Below, in pieces: positions 21,478 to 32,605 of a stretch of 64,000 bases of DNA; position 1 is the first letter of the stretch, and every line of letters starts with the position of its first letter. Made by a program: the position numbers and the translations under genes. The DNA is from Glandiceps talaboti. Its lineage: Eukaryota; Hemichordata; Enteropneusta; Spengelidae. Location: contig NC_135561.1 in the NCBI RefSeq assembly GCF_964340395.1, forward strand, positions 18,344,240-18,408,239, given 5' to 3'. The notes below the pieces were generated by a model. The model was not told where the DNA came from. It ran no database searches and saw nothing but the letters and a program-made list of their open reading frames with translations.

Positions 21478-24400
21478 CTTTTTCCTTTCCTTTAAATCAT
21501 GGTCATCAAGAAGGCCAAAGTCTTGAATATTTTATTTAAGGAGGAAAATATACCTCGAACGAAGGTCTTTTCTTTTCTTATAGACAATGGGGTAGAAGTA
21601 GAACCCCATCTTGAAGCTGTTGAAAGAATAGCAGCGTCGAAGTACGACATTACTTTTCGTTCTATTTCTTTAAGAAGAGAATTCTTTACTAAACTAGAAC
21701 CCTCCCCTTTACTTTCTACTATATCTTCGTATGAAGATTTCGTTTTTGTCACGGCATCTTTTGTCGGTAATGATCTTGAGGAATATTTCGTTTAACATGC
21801 GCTTTCGCCTTACTGCGAAATATTAGCTGCGCGCAAATGTGTATACGCTGATTTCCCATCATGTTACAATGGGCTGCGACAGTACAAAGTTAAGCTTCGA
21901 CGAAACATTCCACCAAAGATCAGAGTCTGTAACATATGGTTTTCGTACGCTGGGCAATCCAAAATTTGTGCAAAATGCAGTAAGGGAGGCCATTTTGCCA
22001 AGCAGTGCACTGTTGAAACGTGTTTTAGATGCCTTGAGCAGGGGCATACTGTCGAAACGTGCACAAAGAAAATAAAGTGTACCATATGTAGTGACGAGGG
22101 ACACAGCTACAGGGCTTGTCATCTCTCCTTTGCTAATAAAGTGTCTATAACGGACAAATGGGTACCAATCCCCCCCCAACTGTGCAAACTGAAAATGAAA
22201 ACAACAAAACAAATACAAGCACTAAACCAGACATTGAAACAAACACGAACACCGCACAGGACGATAGTCACACAATGGAAACAGCTGACAACCATACAGA
22301 CAATACACCACAAGAAAAAACAGATGACACAAACTTACTTTTACCACTGACACCTGATATCTTCTCTCTTGAAAAGGTCACACCTACCACCGGTCCACAA
22401 AGAGAGAAACGAACATCATCCGATCTCGAAAACGACTCTGAGGGGGAAGAAAACAATAGACCAAAACCCCCTGAACTTATAAATTCTGAAAACGATTCAC
22501 AGGAAGAAAACTCCACAAATAACACAGAAACACGATACTCTCCCATTTCAGGAGACATTAGTACCTCAACAGAGACAGACAGATACTATGACAGTCAACA
22601 GAATTACACCACACAAACAGACACAGATTCCAACAATAGTGACTACGATATACCAGAATCCTTCGAAAACAGACAGATTAAATCAGCTGTAAGTAAAATG
22701 AGAGACTCATGCTTACATAGGTTAAATGAAATAGAAGTAAGGTGCTGTAAAATGCATAAATCTAGCGAGAACTGTCAAACAATACTCACCGGCTGGCCAA
22801 TGCTGATTGCACACCTACAGAACACACACAATTGCTTAGACACGATTGAGTTACCTTGCCCCATTAGGAGATGCACTTCCAAATCCAAAAACACTTCAGA
22901 CTGGCTACACCACTGCTGCCACAGACACACAGACTTACATTTACTTGATTATTATTTTTTTGATTAAATTTCCCCCTCTTCTATCATTAAACACACATGA
23001 CAGTACCCTCTCTATTATTTCACTTCATGGCTACCTTGACCATTCTGACCATTAACGTCGATGGCTTGAAGAATACTTCAAAAAGGTCGCAAATCTTCAA
23101 CCATTGCCGCAATAAGTATGATGTTGTTTTCCTTCAACAAGTTCACATAAATTCAATCAGTGAAGAGAAGCAATGGACAAATGAGTGGGGTGGAATACCA
23201 TTTGGAATTTTGGCTCTCCAAGTAGTAGGGGGGTGGGAGTCCTTTTCTCCCCGAACACTGAACTCCATCACATCAACGTTAAAAAATATGACAATGGCAG
23301 AGTGATATCATGCACTGTCCACATCGGTGGAACATCGCTCTCCCTGATCAATATTTATGGCTCAAACATTCCAAATCATCGGCCTCCTTTCTTTAATTCT
23401 TTACATAACTTCTTTCAAGGAGGAGACTCTATTCTAATTGGGGGTGATTTTAATTGCGTCGAAAAACAATTAGACAAACTAGGAGGCTCCGCTTCCAGTA
23501 CTTATAGTTTTGCAGGGAGTAGGGAGTTGAACCTTCTTACTACAGATTTTAAACTAGTGGACTCCAGTGGCGTATTCAACATCCAAACGTCTCAGCATTC
23601 ACATGGCGCGATAAACAGAACACGGTCTCCTCCCGCCTAGATCGCTTCTACTATACATCTTCCCTTAAAACATCCACTTCTATTTTCCCATGCCATCTTT
23701 CTGACCACGACTACGTTCAAATCTCTGTTTTCCTCCCTTCTGTATCTCAGCGTGGTCCAGGGGTGTGGAAGTTCAACATCTCCCTACTTCAGGACCCTAC
23801 TATCATTGATAAACTTCAGCAACATTATACAAACTGACAAACACTTAAACCAGGTTTCCAGAACCTATCCGATTGGTGGGATATGGTTAAGGGCCGTTTT
23901 AAGTCTGTGTTAAAACAATGTGCTAATGAAAAAACAAAACAACTCAAAACTTCAATCCCTCCAAAACGACCTCGCAAAATATACCATCAAGCTGAATGAA
24001 GGTGATAGAATGAATGAAACATTAGGCAATTACCATCTATTAAAAGAGGAAATTAACTCTTTAAACATCAAAAGGCAGCAAGGCACCATGATTCGCGCGG
24101 GCGTCCGCAGACTTGACCTTTCTGAAAGGTGTACTCGGTATTTTTTCAGTCGCGAGCACAATCGCGGTAGGAAAAAGATCATCACAGCCATTCAGGATGG
24201 TCAAGGTAAAACTCATCGAACTCAAAAAGAAATTTCAAATACACTCACTAACTTTTACAAAACACTCTTTACTTCTGAACCCGACCTGGACAAAAACCAA
24301 CAAGAATTTTTCCTTTCTAAAATCACTTCCGTTCTCAAACCTGAACAAAAACAGAGTTTAGAGGGCCCCCTAACTAAAACAGAATTATTCAACTCACTTA

Positions 24401-24648
24401 CACAAATGGAAAACTGCAAAACACCGGGGGGAGATGGTCTCCCGAAAGAATTTTATCTATCGGGTTGGCACTTCATCGGCGATGACATTACAAACGTCCT
24501 GAATGAAGTGCTTGAACGAGGGGAACTATCAACTTCTCAGGGGAGGAGCGTCATCACCCTCCTCAATAAACAGGTAAACACATCTTTCCCAGGTAATGAA
24601 AATGCACACATGAACCCAAAAAATAAGCGACCTATCTCTCTTCTCAAA
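21478..24648 (+). mobile_element. Family A element, copy 3
   Basis: Starts in the late 5' UTR and runs to the same RT breakpoint (KNKRPISLLK) as copy 1, followed by the same family B join. Copies 1 and 3 with their B parts are therefore a duplicated composite. ORF1: 21499-21795 open, the shared nonsense codon near 21793, knuckles 21955-22125, acidic region and Cys/His domain 22158-22967. ORF2: EN from 23027 with LQQVH in place of LQEVH, GGDFN intact (SILIGGDFNCVEKQLDKLGG), RT linker 23920-24651. Confidence 0.85.
22158..22967 (+). pseudogene. Family A ORF1 distal half, copy 3 (longest open frame)
   Basis: A 269-codon frame covering the part of ORF1 after the zinc knuckles. It has an acidic, Ser/Thr/Asn-rich segment with PPELINSENDSQEENSTNN, then a compact Cys/His domain: VRCCKMHKSSENCQTIL, GWPMLIAHLQNTHNC, ELPCPIRRC and WLHHCCHRH. 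The paired Cys and His suggest a C2H2-like nucleic-acid-binding fold. In families B and C the corresponding C-terminal domain is recognisable but diverged. Confidence 0.75.
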
Positions 24649-24651
24649 TAA
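23920..24651 (+). pseudogene. Family A ORF2 linker and RT N-terminus, copy 3
   Basis: A 243-codon frame with LNEGDRMNETLGNYHLLKEE, SLNIKRQQGTMIRAGVRRL, the conserved SERCTRYFFSREHNRGRKK, EGPLTKTELFNSLTQMENCK and GGDGLPKEFY. It ends at NKRPISLLK followed by a stop. This is the region between endonuclease and RT in L1/Tx1 proteins plus the first RT block. The RT catalytic part is absent. Confidence 0.8.
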
Positions 24652-26542
24652 TTTAGATAAGACAGTAGTCACATGTTCGTCTGTCTCTGGACAACCATGC
24701 ACAATGCGTTGTACCGGGTGGGGTGCAATGCAAAACCACTGTAGAGATAAACACAAACAAGACAGTGTTAAAATAAGTTGCCCAAAGGGGAAGTGTGGAA
24801 AATTTGCCAACCCGAAAGAGTGGTTAAACCATCTGTGTAAAAAACACCCCAGTTTTGTGCAATCGAATGATTGTGAAACACTCGAAGAATACTTTGTATA
24901 GGTTATTGTCCTTTGGTGACCTTCTCCTCTACTATGTGTAAAACAATCTGTCTTTTATACCTATTCATGTCTATCCTTTCACTCTGTACCATTAATGTCA
25001 ATGGCTTAAAGAACAATGTTAAGCGCGGTAAATTCTTTCAATTGTGTAGGGACTCAGAATATGATATTGTCTGTGTCCAAGAAGCCCACATCAGTTCCCG
25101 GAAAGAAATTGAGAATTGGAGTAGGGAGTGGGGCGGACCCGCATTTTGGAGTTTGGGAACCAATAGCAGTTGTGGGGTGGGAATTTTAATATCTCCCAAG
25201 TCTAGACTAAGTTTGACCAATGTCACTTCGGATGCTGAGGGGATAATTTTATCTGGTAACCTTGTTCATGTGATGGTTTTTCTGCTAGGTTGTGTAATGT
25301 TTATGCTCCTAACAACCCAGCACAGAGAGTACGGTTACGTTCTTTGAAAACATTCACGCTTACATTGGCACAACCAGGTGGGGACTTCAATTGTGTACAT
25401 TGGGATATGGATCGTTTTGGGGGAGCACCCTCAAATACTTCATGTTTTATAGGGTCAAATACTTTGAGGAGCGTATGCAACGACTACCAATTGGTTGATA
25501 CTTGGCATAAACAAAATAAGTCCGGTAGACAATATACGTGGCGGAGAGCTGATGGCAAAATCGGTAGTCGGTTTGACTGTTGGTACACGTCTCTTGTCAA
25601 CTGTAGTATTTCTCCATGCGCTCTTTCCGATCATGACTTTCTAACACTGAGTTTTCCTCTTCAGTGTCCATCTCCACACGGTCCAGGCCTGTGGAAGTGT
25701 AATAGCGCCAGAATTGGTGACCCTGTTTTCCAGGAATATGGGAGACTGGGAAACCTTGAAATCGGGGTTCGATACCCTGGGAGAGTGGTGGGAAAAGGTA
25801 AAGCAGCGCATACAAGTCATTGTTAAACAACATTGCAAAGCATATAGGCAAAAAGCCAATGGTACATACAAAACACTCATCGATAAACTATCTGACCTGT
25901 CATAAAAAATCAATGCGGTAGATAGTTCCCCAGATTTGTTCGATGAATATCAAAAGACAACAGATGAGATTAATAACATTCTTGCTGAAAGGTATAAAGG
26001 CGCCCAAGTCAGATCAAGGGTGAAAGTACTCAATAATGATGAAATGCCTACAAGGTTTTTCTTGGCCAAAGAGCAGCGTAGGGGGAAAAAGAAAACGATT
26101 GAAAAAATGTTAGATGAGAAAGGGACAATTGAAAGTGACCCCCAAAAATTGTAGGTATTGTTAGGAACTTCTACGAAAATTTATTTTCCAAAAAAGAAGT
26201 GTTAGATTCGTCGACATAAGATTTTTTCCTCAACCATATTGAGTCAAAACTGTCGAGTGAAGAGAGGGAAAAGTTGGAAGCACCCCCTCACGGTTGAAGA
26301 GCTTCGCCTTGCAATCAATGATATGCCCAACAACAAATCCCCTGGAAGTGACAGGCTGACTGTCGAGTTTTACAAATCATCATGGGATTGGGTGGGTACG
26401 CACTTACGGGATGTGTTTCTAGACTGTTTCGAATTTAAAAAGTTGGGAAAGTTTCAGCGTTTGGGTGTAATAACCCTTTTGAATAAAGAGAGCCGCACAG
26501 CGAATGACGACTTAAAAGTCGAAAATAAACGCCCCATTTCAT
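24649..26542 (+). pseudogene. Family B fragment: ORF1 end, endonuclease, RT start
   Basis: Longer copy of the family B part. ORF1 C-terminal Cys/His domain at about 24690-24901 (CRDKHK, CPKGKCGKFANPKEWLNHL). ORF2 from about 24967: CTINVNGLK, VCVQEAHIS, NVYAPNNPAQR (frameshift near 25265), GGDFNCVHWDMDRFGG, RQYTWRRADGKIGSRFD, LSDHDFL. Linker frames follow at 25936-26154. The RT N-terminal block (26239-26545) has NKSPGSDRLTVEFYKSSWDW and KVENKRPISL and then breaks into U2 promoter sequence. Several frameshifts, no RT core. Confidence 0.82.
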
Positions 26543-26602
26543 TGCACATAGGCCACCCCAGAGTACCTTTCACCGTTATCGCTTCTCGGCCTTTTGGCTA
26601 AG
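26543..26602 (+). ncRNA. U2: U2 proximal flank plus U2 nt 1-25
   Basis: The last 35 bp before U2 (CACATAGGCCACCCCAGAG...) and U2 nt 1-25 (26578-26602, ending TTGGCTAAG). The PSE-like block is gone. Family C starts at 26603. This is the second U2/retroelement 5' junction, two nucleotides from that of family A. Confidence 0.9.
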
Positions 26603-26787
26603 TTCAGGCTTGCTGCATAACCACTTGCACCGACTATCCGTTGCTGCCACTTGCTTTAGGTTCTTGGGTCTCGTTGTTTGAAGTTAAAGTTAAATTGTAA
26701 GTTGTATCTTTTCCTACTTTTTGCTGGGCTTTGTTTGGACTGAGTGTCCACCCAAGTGTCTTCTTTGGTTTTCTTTTTTTTTTTACC

Positions 26788-28382
26788 ATGGCTGGGGTTC
26801 GGCCTCTGGTGCGAAAGGGCCGCACCTTTTTGGTTCGTTTTGAAGATGGTAAATCCTCTAAAGATGTGTTCAACATTCTTAAAGAATTGGATATTGATAT
26901 TCACGAGCATTTGGCTGTTGTACAGAAATTGCCTGGCAATGGGTTTGACACCACGTTTCGACAGGTGGTTCACAGGAGAACGTTTGAGGAAAAATTTAGG
27001 CAACGTGGAGGTTGTTCAGTGCATGCATATTCTGACACAACAGTTGTCACAGCTTGGTATATTGAAAATGAATTGGATGATAACTTTGTCAGATACGTGT
27101 TATCTCAATATGGGGAAGTTCTAGCATCCAGAAAGTGTGTGTACCAGGAATTTCCAACTGTCTCTAATGGAACAAGACAATATAAAATGAAATTGAAACC
27201 CAACATTCTGTCAACGTTGCGCATTGGCAACCGTAATGTGTGGATATCCTATTTTGGTCAGCCACGTACTTGTGCAAGGTGTGGCCAAACCGGGCATTTT
27301 GGTAGGAGTGTAAAAATATCAAGCGTTTCAAATGTTTAGAGTTATAGCACACAGCACAGGACTGTCCAAATGAAGTGAAGTGTACGATTTGTGGTGATAA
27401 GGGTCATGTGTATAGGAATTGTAAAGTGTCTTTTGCTAACAAAGTATCTTTATCACCGGCATGGAGCACAATTCAAGTCAATGAAGGGTCTGAAGGTAAT
27501 AACTCGTCGGTAAACAATGACAATGATGTGTCCTCTCCTCCTGAGAATAATGAAAATTATACTGGGCCAGTCCCTGAAAAGGCCACGCCCCAAGGCGGCG
27601 ATTCGGTAAGTCAAGAGACTGTTGTGCAAACTAACATCACCCAAAACGGCAGTAATGGTGACGTGGCAGATAACTCCCCTGAAAAGGACAGTGATGAAGG
27701 TGGGCCCTCTTCCCCTAAAAAGGTCATAAGCAATGCTCGTCAGTCGACTTCTGAAAAGGCCACGCCCCAAGATACGTGTACAGTATTGTCTAGTCAAATG
27801 TCGGACACACAGCTTACTCCAGCGCAACGTGTCAGAAATGACGTAGTTGACTATAGTCATGATTCAAATAGTTCTGACTCTGAATCTGATTTTGGGTCTT
27901 GTCATGGTATGGAATATATGGATGCAAGCAAGAAAAGGTCGGCCAGTTCCGATTCTGAGATAGATATTGACGCAAAGCGTTTGTACATTAGTGGAAGTCA
28001 ATTTAATGGGGAGTCCGAAAATGAAAGTGTTGCGTCTATGACAGACACCATAGATAGTCATTATTTTTTTTAGAGATTCCTCCAAGAAAAAGGGCAAGGC
28101 TAGTGCCTGTATAGCAAGGGATCGTGTAAGGAATTATACTCTACACGATTTAAATACGGTAAAAGTTGGTTGCAGTGCACTGTCTGGGTAGCCCTGTAGT
28201 TTTGTTTGTTCAGGATGGAATGTCTTACTGAATCACTGTAGGGATAAGCACAAACTGGGCATAGTATTAATACCATGTCGAAAAGGAAAATGAAGAAAGC
28301 TCTCTGGCGCATTTGTATAAAAAGCATCCTCTGATTTTGTATTAGCAAACGATTGTGAAGATTTAGAGAAATATTTTCAGTA
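26788..28382 (+). pseudogene. Family C ORF1 (CCHC nucleocapsid-like)
   Basis: Starts MAGVRPLVRKGRTFLVRFED at 26788, chosen because it aligns with the family A start and follows a T-rich stretch and ACCATGG. The N-terminal domain shares the H.LAVVQKL..FDTTFR pattern with family A (HLEAV...YDITFR). Knuckles: CARCGQTGHFGRS (frameshift near 27312 removes the last Cys), a damaged second one with a stop, and CTICGDKGHVYRNC. An acidic Ser-rich region (27480-28070) follows, with the phrase EKATPQ repeated. A degraded Cys/His domain (HCRDKHK-like, 28230-28380) ends EKYFQ. Confidence 0.78.
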
Positions 28383-28452
28383 GTTTCCTCCCATACCCTG
28401 TATGTTCTACACCCCGTTGTCCACTAGGAGTCTAATTCAGTTAATTTTTCTC

Positions 28453-29350
28453 ATGGGTATTTTTTCCTTGTGTACAATTAACGTCAATGGGTTAAAAGAT
28501 TGTAAGAAACGAGGTCAGTTATTTCATTTTTGCCGAGATTCACACTACGAGGTCATTTGCATACAAGAAGCACACATCAGTACAAGACAAGAAATTGACA
28601 GATGGAATAGCGAATGGGGAAGGTCAGCCTTTTGGAGTTTGGGGACGAACAGTAGTTGTGGAGTGGGAATTCTAATAGCCCCCAAGTCTAGTTTAATCTT
28701 GATAAACGTGTCCTCGGATGCGGATGGGAGGGTCGTAGCAGGGACGCTCGTAGACAACGAGGGTTTTTCATGCAGGATTTGTAATGTTTATGCCCCCAAT
28801 AACCCAGCACAGAGGGGTGCCTTTCTTGATAATCTTCATTATTATATTGATTAGTCACGAAAATTTTTATTTGGTGGTGACTTTAATTAATGTGTAGAAA
28901 ATGTAAAAGACCGTTTTGGGGGAGCTGTATCCAATACTACTTGTTATGTGGGGGCGACATTTTAAGGAAAATTTGTAAGGATTACCAATTAGTGGACATT
29001 TGGAGGGATCAAAACAAAGAGTCTAGGCAATATTCCTGGCGTAGGACTGACAATAAAATTGGAAGTCGTTTAGATAGATGGTACATGTCTTGCTCCTTGC
29101 AAGCAAGCAGTAGTATCTTCCCCTGTATTTTATCTGATCATAACTTTGTTACTCTTCGTTTGACTAACCACCACTCAGTCCCATATGGTCCCGGGTTGTG
29201 GAAGTGCAACAGTTCGCTTGTTTCTGATTCAGAGCTCCAAGATAACTTGAGAAACTCCTTTAAAGATTGGGAAATGCTGAAAACGGGTTTTGATACCATA
29301 GGGGAATGGTGGGATCTCGTGAAGTGTCGTATCGAACTCACGATAAGGTA
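28453..29350 (+). pseudogene. Family C endonuclease domain
   Basis: APE-type endonuclease at the start of ORF2: MGIFSLCTINVNGLK, VICIQEAHISTRQEIDRW, AFWSLGTNSSCGVGILIAP, ICNVYAPNNPAQRG, then a stop at 28852-28854 and a frame change. The GGDFN motif is kept (FGGDFN-like, TTTGGTGGTGACTTTAATT at 28870-28888) but followed by a TAA. QYSWRRTDNKIGSRLDRWY and LSDHNFVTL follow. Asn, Glu, Tyr, Asp and His positions can all be recognised, but not in one frame. Confidence 0.8.
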
Positions 29351-31000
29351 ACCGTAGTCAGAAAGTGAAAGCCAAGCACAAACAAGTTCTGGATAAGTTA
29401 ATAGACATTTTGTCAAAGCTTAACAGAGAGGGAGGGAATTCTGAAAGGCTTTTAGAAGAGTACAGGGTAGTTCATGATGAACTTAAAGTCATCCTAGCCG
29501 AAAGGCACGAAGGGGTGAAGATCCACTCAAGGGTAAAAGTTCTAAATTTGGATGAAAAATGCACTAGATTTTTCTTTGCATAAGAAAGGGGACGAGCCAA
29601 AAGAAACAGGATTTCAAAGATTCTTAATAGGGAGGGAAAAGTGGAAGATGAACCTGGGAAAATTATTCAGATCATCAGGGAGTTCTACGAAAACCTGTTT
29701 TCTAAGGAAGGGGTGAGGGATATAAAAAGCAAGATTTTTTTTCTTAATTGTCTCGAGTCCAAACTCTCGCAGACAGAGAAAGAAAGATTAGAGGTACCCC
29801 TGTCTTTGCAGCATCTTTGTAGTGCATTGCAGGAAATGTCTAGTAATAAATCCCTGGGAAGTGATGGCCTCACATTAAAATTTTACAGAGCATCATGGGA
29901 TTGGCTAGGTCCACATTTGTTAGAAGTCTTACAGAACTGTTTTGAGCACAAAAGGCTGTGTGATTCATAACGTTTGGGAATTATTACCCTTCTTAACAAA
30001 GAAGTTTCCGGAGATAAATGTTCCGAATTTAAAGTGGAAAATAAAAGGCCTATATCGTTATTGAATGTAGACTATAAGATTTTGGCAAAAGTTCTGTGTA
30101 ACCGCCTACGTCATGTCATGAGCTCATTGGTTAGCCAATATCAAACATGCGGAGTCAACCACAGTTCCATAAGAAACAATACTCTGATTGTTCGGGATTT
30201 CCTTTTTTTGGCCAATAAACGTAATTCCCCCGGGGCAGTTATTTCCTAAGACCAGGAGAAAGCTTTAAACCTTCGATAGGGTGGACTGGGGCTTTTTACA
30301 TAAAGTGTTAGAAACTATGAATTTTGGATCGGTTTTTCTCCAGTGGATTGATATTTTGTATTCAGGTATTAACAGTTCAATTTTAGTCAATGGGTTTTTG
30401 TCAGATCCCATAGAGTTACAAAGGGATGTAAGGCAGGGGTGTCCCCTATCACCCCTTCTATATGTTTTGTTCATTGAGCCCTTTGCTGCGGCAGTTAGGG
30501 CAGACTCCAAAATAGAAGGGGTGAATGTGGAGGAGGCTCAGCTTGCAAGTTAGTTCAGTATGCAGACGATAGTACTGCTATCATAACGAGTGATAAGTCC
30601 ATACAGGCTCTTTTCAAACTGTGTACCCGATTTGATCGGGCATCTGGCACTAGATTAAATATGAACAAGTGTAAAGGCTTGTGGGCAGGAAGTTGGAGGA
30701 ACAGGACTGATACTCCAATGAACATTAATTGGAAGAAGGATTATATCAAAGTAAATGGCATTCTTTTGGGGAGGGACTGGTCCTGGGAAAACAAACTGGG
30801 AAAAGTCACATGACAAATTTAAGAAAGTTATTGATTCTTGGAAAAACAGACGTCTTTCAATACTTGGAAAAGTTTTGGTTATTAATGTTGTTGCTCTCCC
30901 TGTTTTGTATTATGTGGCCTCGGTTTTTCCAAACCCTGATGACATGTATGATAAAATTAACAAAAGAAATATTCTCTTTTATGAAAAAGACTGCAATAGT
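29351..31000 (+). pseudogene. Family C linker and reverse transcriptase
   Basis: Frames 29365-29583, 29641-29970, 29974-30249 and 30281-30553 make up the linker and RT. Motifs: NKSLGSDGLTLKFYRASWDW, GIITLLNKE, KVENKRPISLLNVDYKILAK, a broken motif A near 30260 (SxDQEKALNxx), motif B DVRQGCPLSPLLYVLF, and YADD at 30559-30570 out of frame with the previous block after a base change near 30550. The RPISLL block that is cut in families A and B is intact and continues here. Confidence 0.85.
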
Positions 31001-31923
31001 GAAAAGAACTGTAATGTTTCTTCTCATAGAAAAGGGGGGCATGGGTCTCGTAGATATGAAACAAAAAGCTAGGGCTCTGCTTTTGTCTAATATTAATCTT
31101 CTTTCGAATAGGAAGGAAGTATTGATGACGTCAGCGTTATTTATGCTATCGTTTGTAGCTTTACCCTTCTGAACCATTTTTCCGAATCTAAGTCCCCACT
31201 TCCAGGAAATCCTGTCGTGGTACAAACAGATTATCGAGGTTGTCAGATTTATCACACAAAAAGTATCAGATATGAATTGGAACATTTGCACGACAAATGT
31301 GTAAATTGTTCCAATCTTTTGAAATAATCTCTCTATCTGTTGTTGTGAAACTACCGACTTTGGATTGGAAACGTATTTGGGAAAATGTCCATAATTCTAT
31401 CTTAGACAACTGGCAGAAGGAATTAGCATGGAAATGTGTACATGGCATTCTGTACACTAGATCTTGTCTGGCTAGTTGGGGGACATGTTAGAGCGTGTCC
31501 CGTTGTCTCAGACAAAATTGCACAATGGTTGAAACTACCCCCCGTGTTATGGTGGACTGTTACTTTAGTTCGTTTTTATGGTCATGGGTAGATTCTATTC
31601 TACAGAAACTTGGGCTTAATTTGAAATATGATAAAGATTTGGTTATATATGGTATTCCGAGGCCAGCACCAAACAAGGAAAAATTGGCATTTATTTTGTT
31701 TGTCTGCAATACCGTTAAACAATACATTTGGAAGTCAAGATGTGAAATGTTCTTCGAAGAAGTGATCCATACTCCAGAGGATGTGCTCCGTCACATAAAG
31801 TCATCGGTCTACCATAGATTGGAAGCTGATCTTATGCACTTGTCTAGAAGTGAGTTTGAATCGCGATGGTGTCTTGGAAACATCTTTATACGGAAGGGAG
31901 GTACGTTCAATATCCACGTATAA
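31001..31923 (+). pseudogene. Family C ORF2 C-terminus
   Basis: Post-RT region. It has EKGGMGLVDMKQKARALLLS (31030-31100), the same motif as the U2 spacer relics, then an ELAWKCVHGILYTRSCLASW segment (31380-31490), a CLRQNCTMVE.T..V.VDCYFS Cys motif (31500-31565) and the final frame to the stop at 31921-31923. The final 142-codon frame is open. Confidence 0.75.
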
Positions 31924-32605
31924 ACAGTGAATGTGGTGGCGGCAGCGGATGGTCACGTGTAAGCACTTAGGTGGCTCCAAAAGGTCAGATGGTTACTTGT
32001 TTTAAGTTTACTTTGGATAAGAGATCTCATTTATATTAAATTTGGTTAAGGCGATCCATTTCTTTAATGAAATTTAATTATTGGATAATGTTTAATTCTT
32101 GGTTTAGCACTGGAAGAGTGATCGTGAAGGGGTCACTTTGGGGAAGGATGTGAGCGTAGGTACACCTTGTTGAAAGATGGTGTCTGAATTTATGTTCCTA
32201 CGGAGTGCATTGCGCCATCAAAGTGCAGGAGAACGAAACGGGTAGCTTAGATTTTGGTAGGTATTAGCGTAAGGATGATGCCTCATTTCACGGTCACTTT
32301 TTCAGTGCATCTTTCATCTTGGTTCGTTGTTTCGTGATTGAAATTTTCAGTGACTTCACCTTGGTAATTTGGAAATTGTTTTGGTGTTTTCGATGTACAT
32401 GTAATTGGGCTATAGCTAGTGAAAAAGCAGATGATGTTGTCATTTGACCAAAATATACTGCCAATTGGTTGTTTCTAAGGGCGCGGTCATGGTTGCTAGG
32501 GCGAAGTGTGTCGAAATATTTTGAAGAAAATCTGCATAGTAACACTTCTAGAAATATCTCACCAAGTTTGTGTCATTGACCAAGTACTTTGTGAGATACA
32601 AGTTT
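31924..32605. other. Probable 3' UTR of family C, then unassigned DNA
   Basis: No coding signal. Roughly 31924-32310 is probably family C 3' UTR because it directly follows the stop, but no tail or hairpin like that at 6963 is visible. From about 32310 onwards the sequence grades into the degenerate repeat described next. Confidence 0.4.

Larger units (their letters stand above)
26603..31923 (+). mobile_element. Family C: U2-inserted Tx1-clade (Keno-like) element, near full length
   Basis: The most complete U2-type element here: a 185-bp 5' UTR from U2 nt 25, ORF1 (26788-28382), a short inter-ORF gap, and ORF2 (28453-31923, about 1157 codons). ORF2 has endonuclease, linker, RT with YADD (30559-30570) and a Cys-containing C-terminus. 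Many stops and frameshifts are spread along it, so it is dead. The 3' UTR probably runs on to about 32.0-32.3 kb, but no U2 3' part follows and the 3' junction is not identifiable. Confidence 0.85.
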
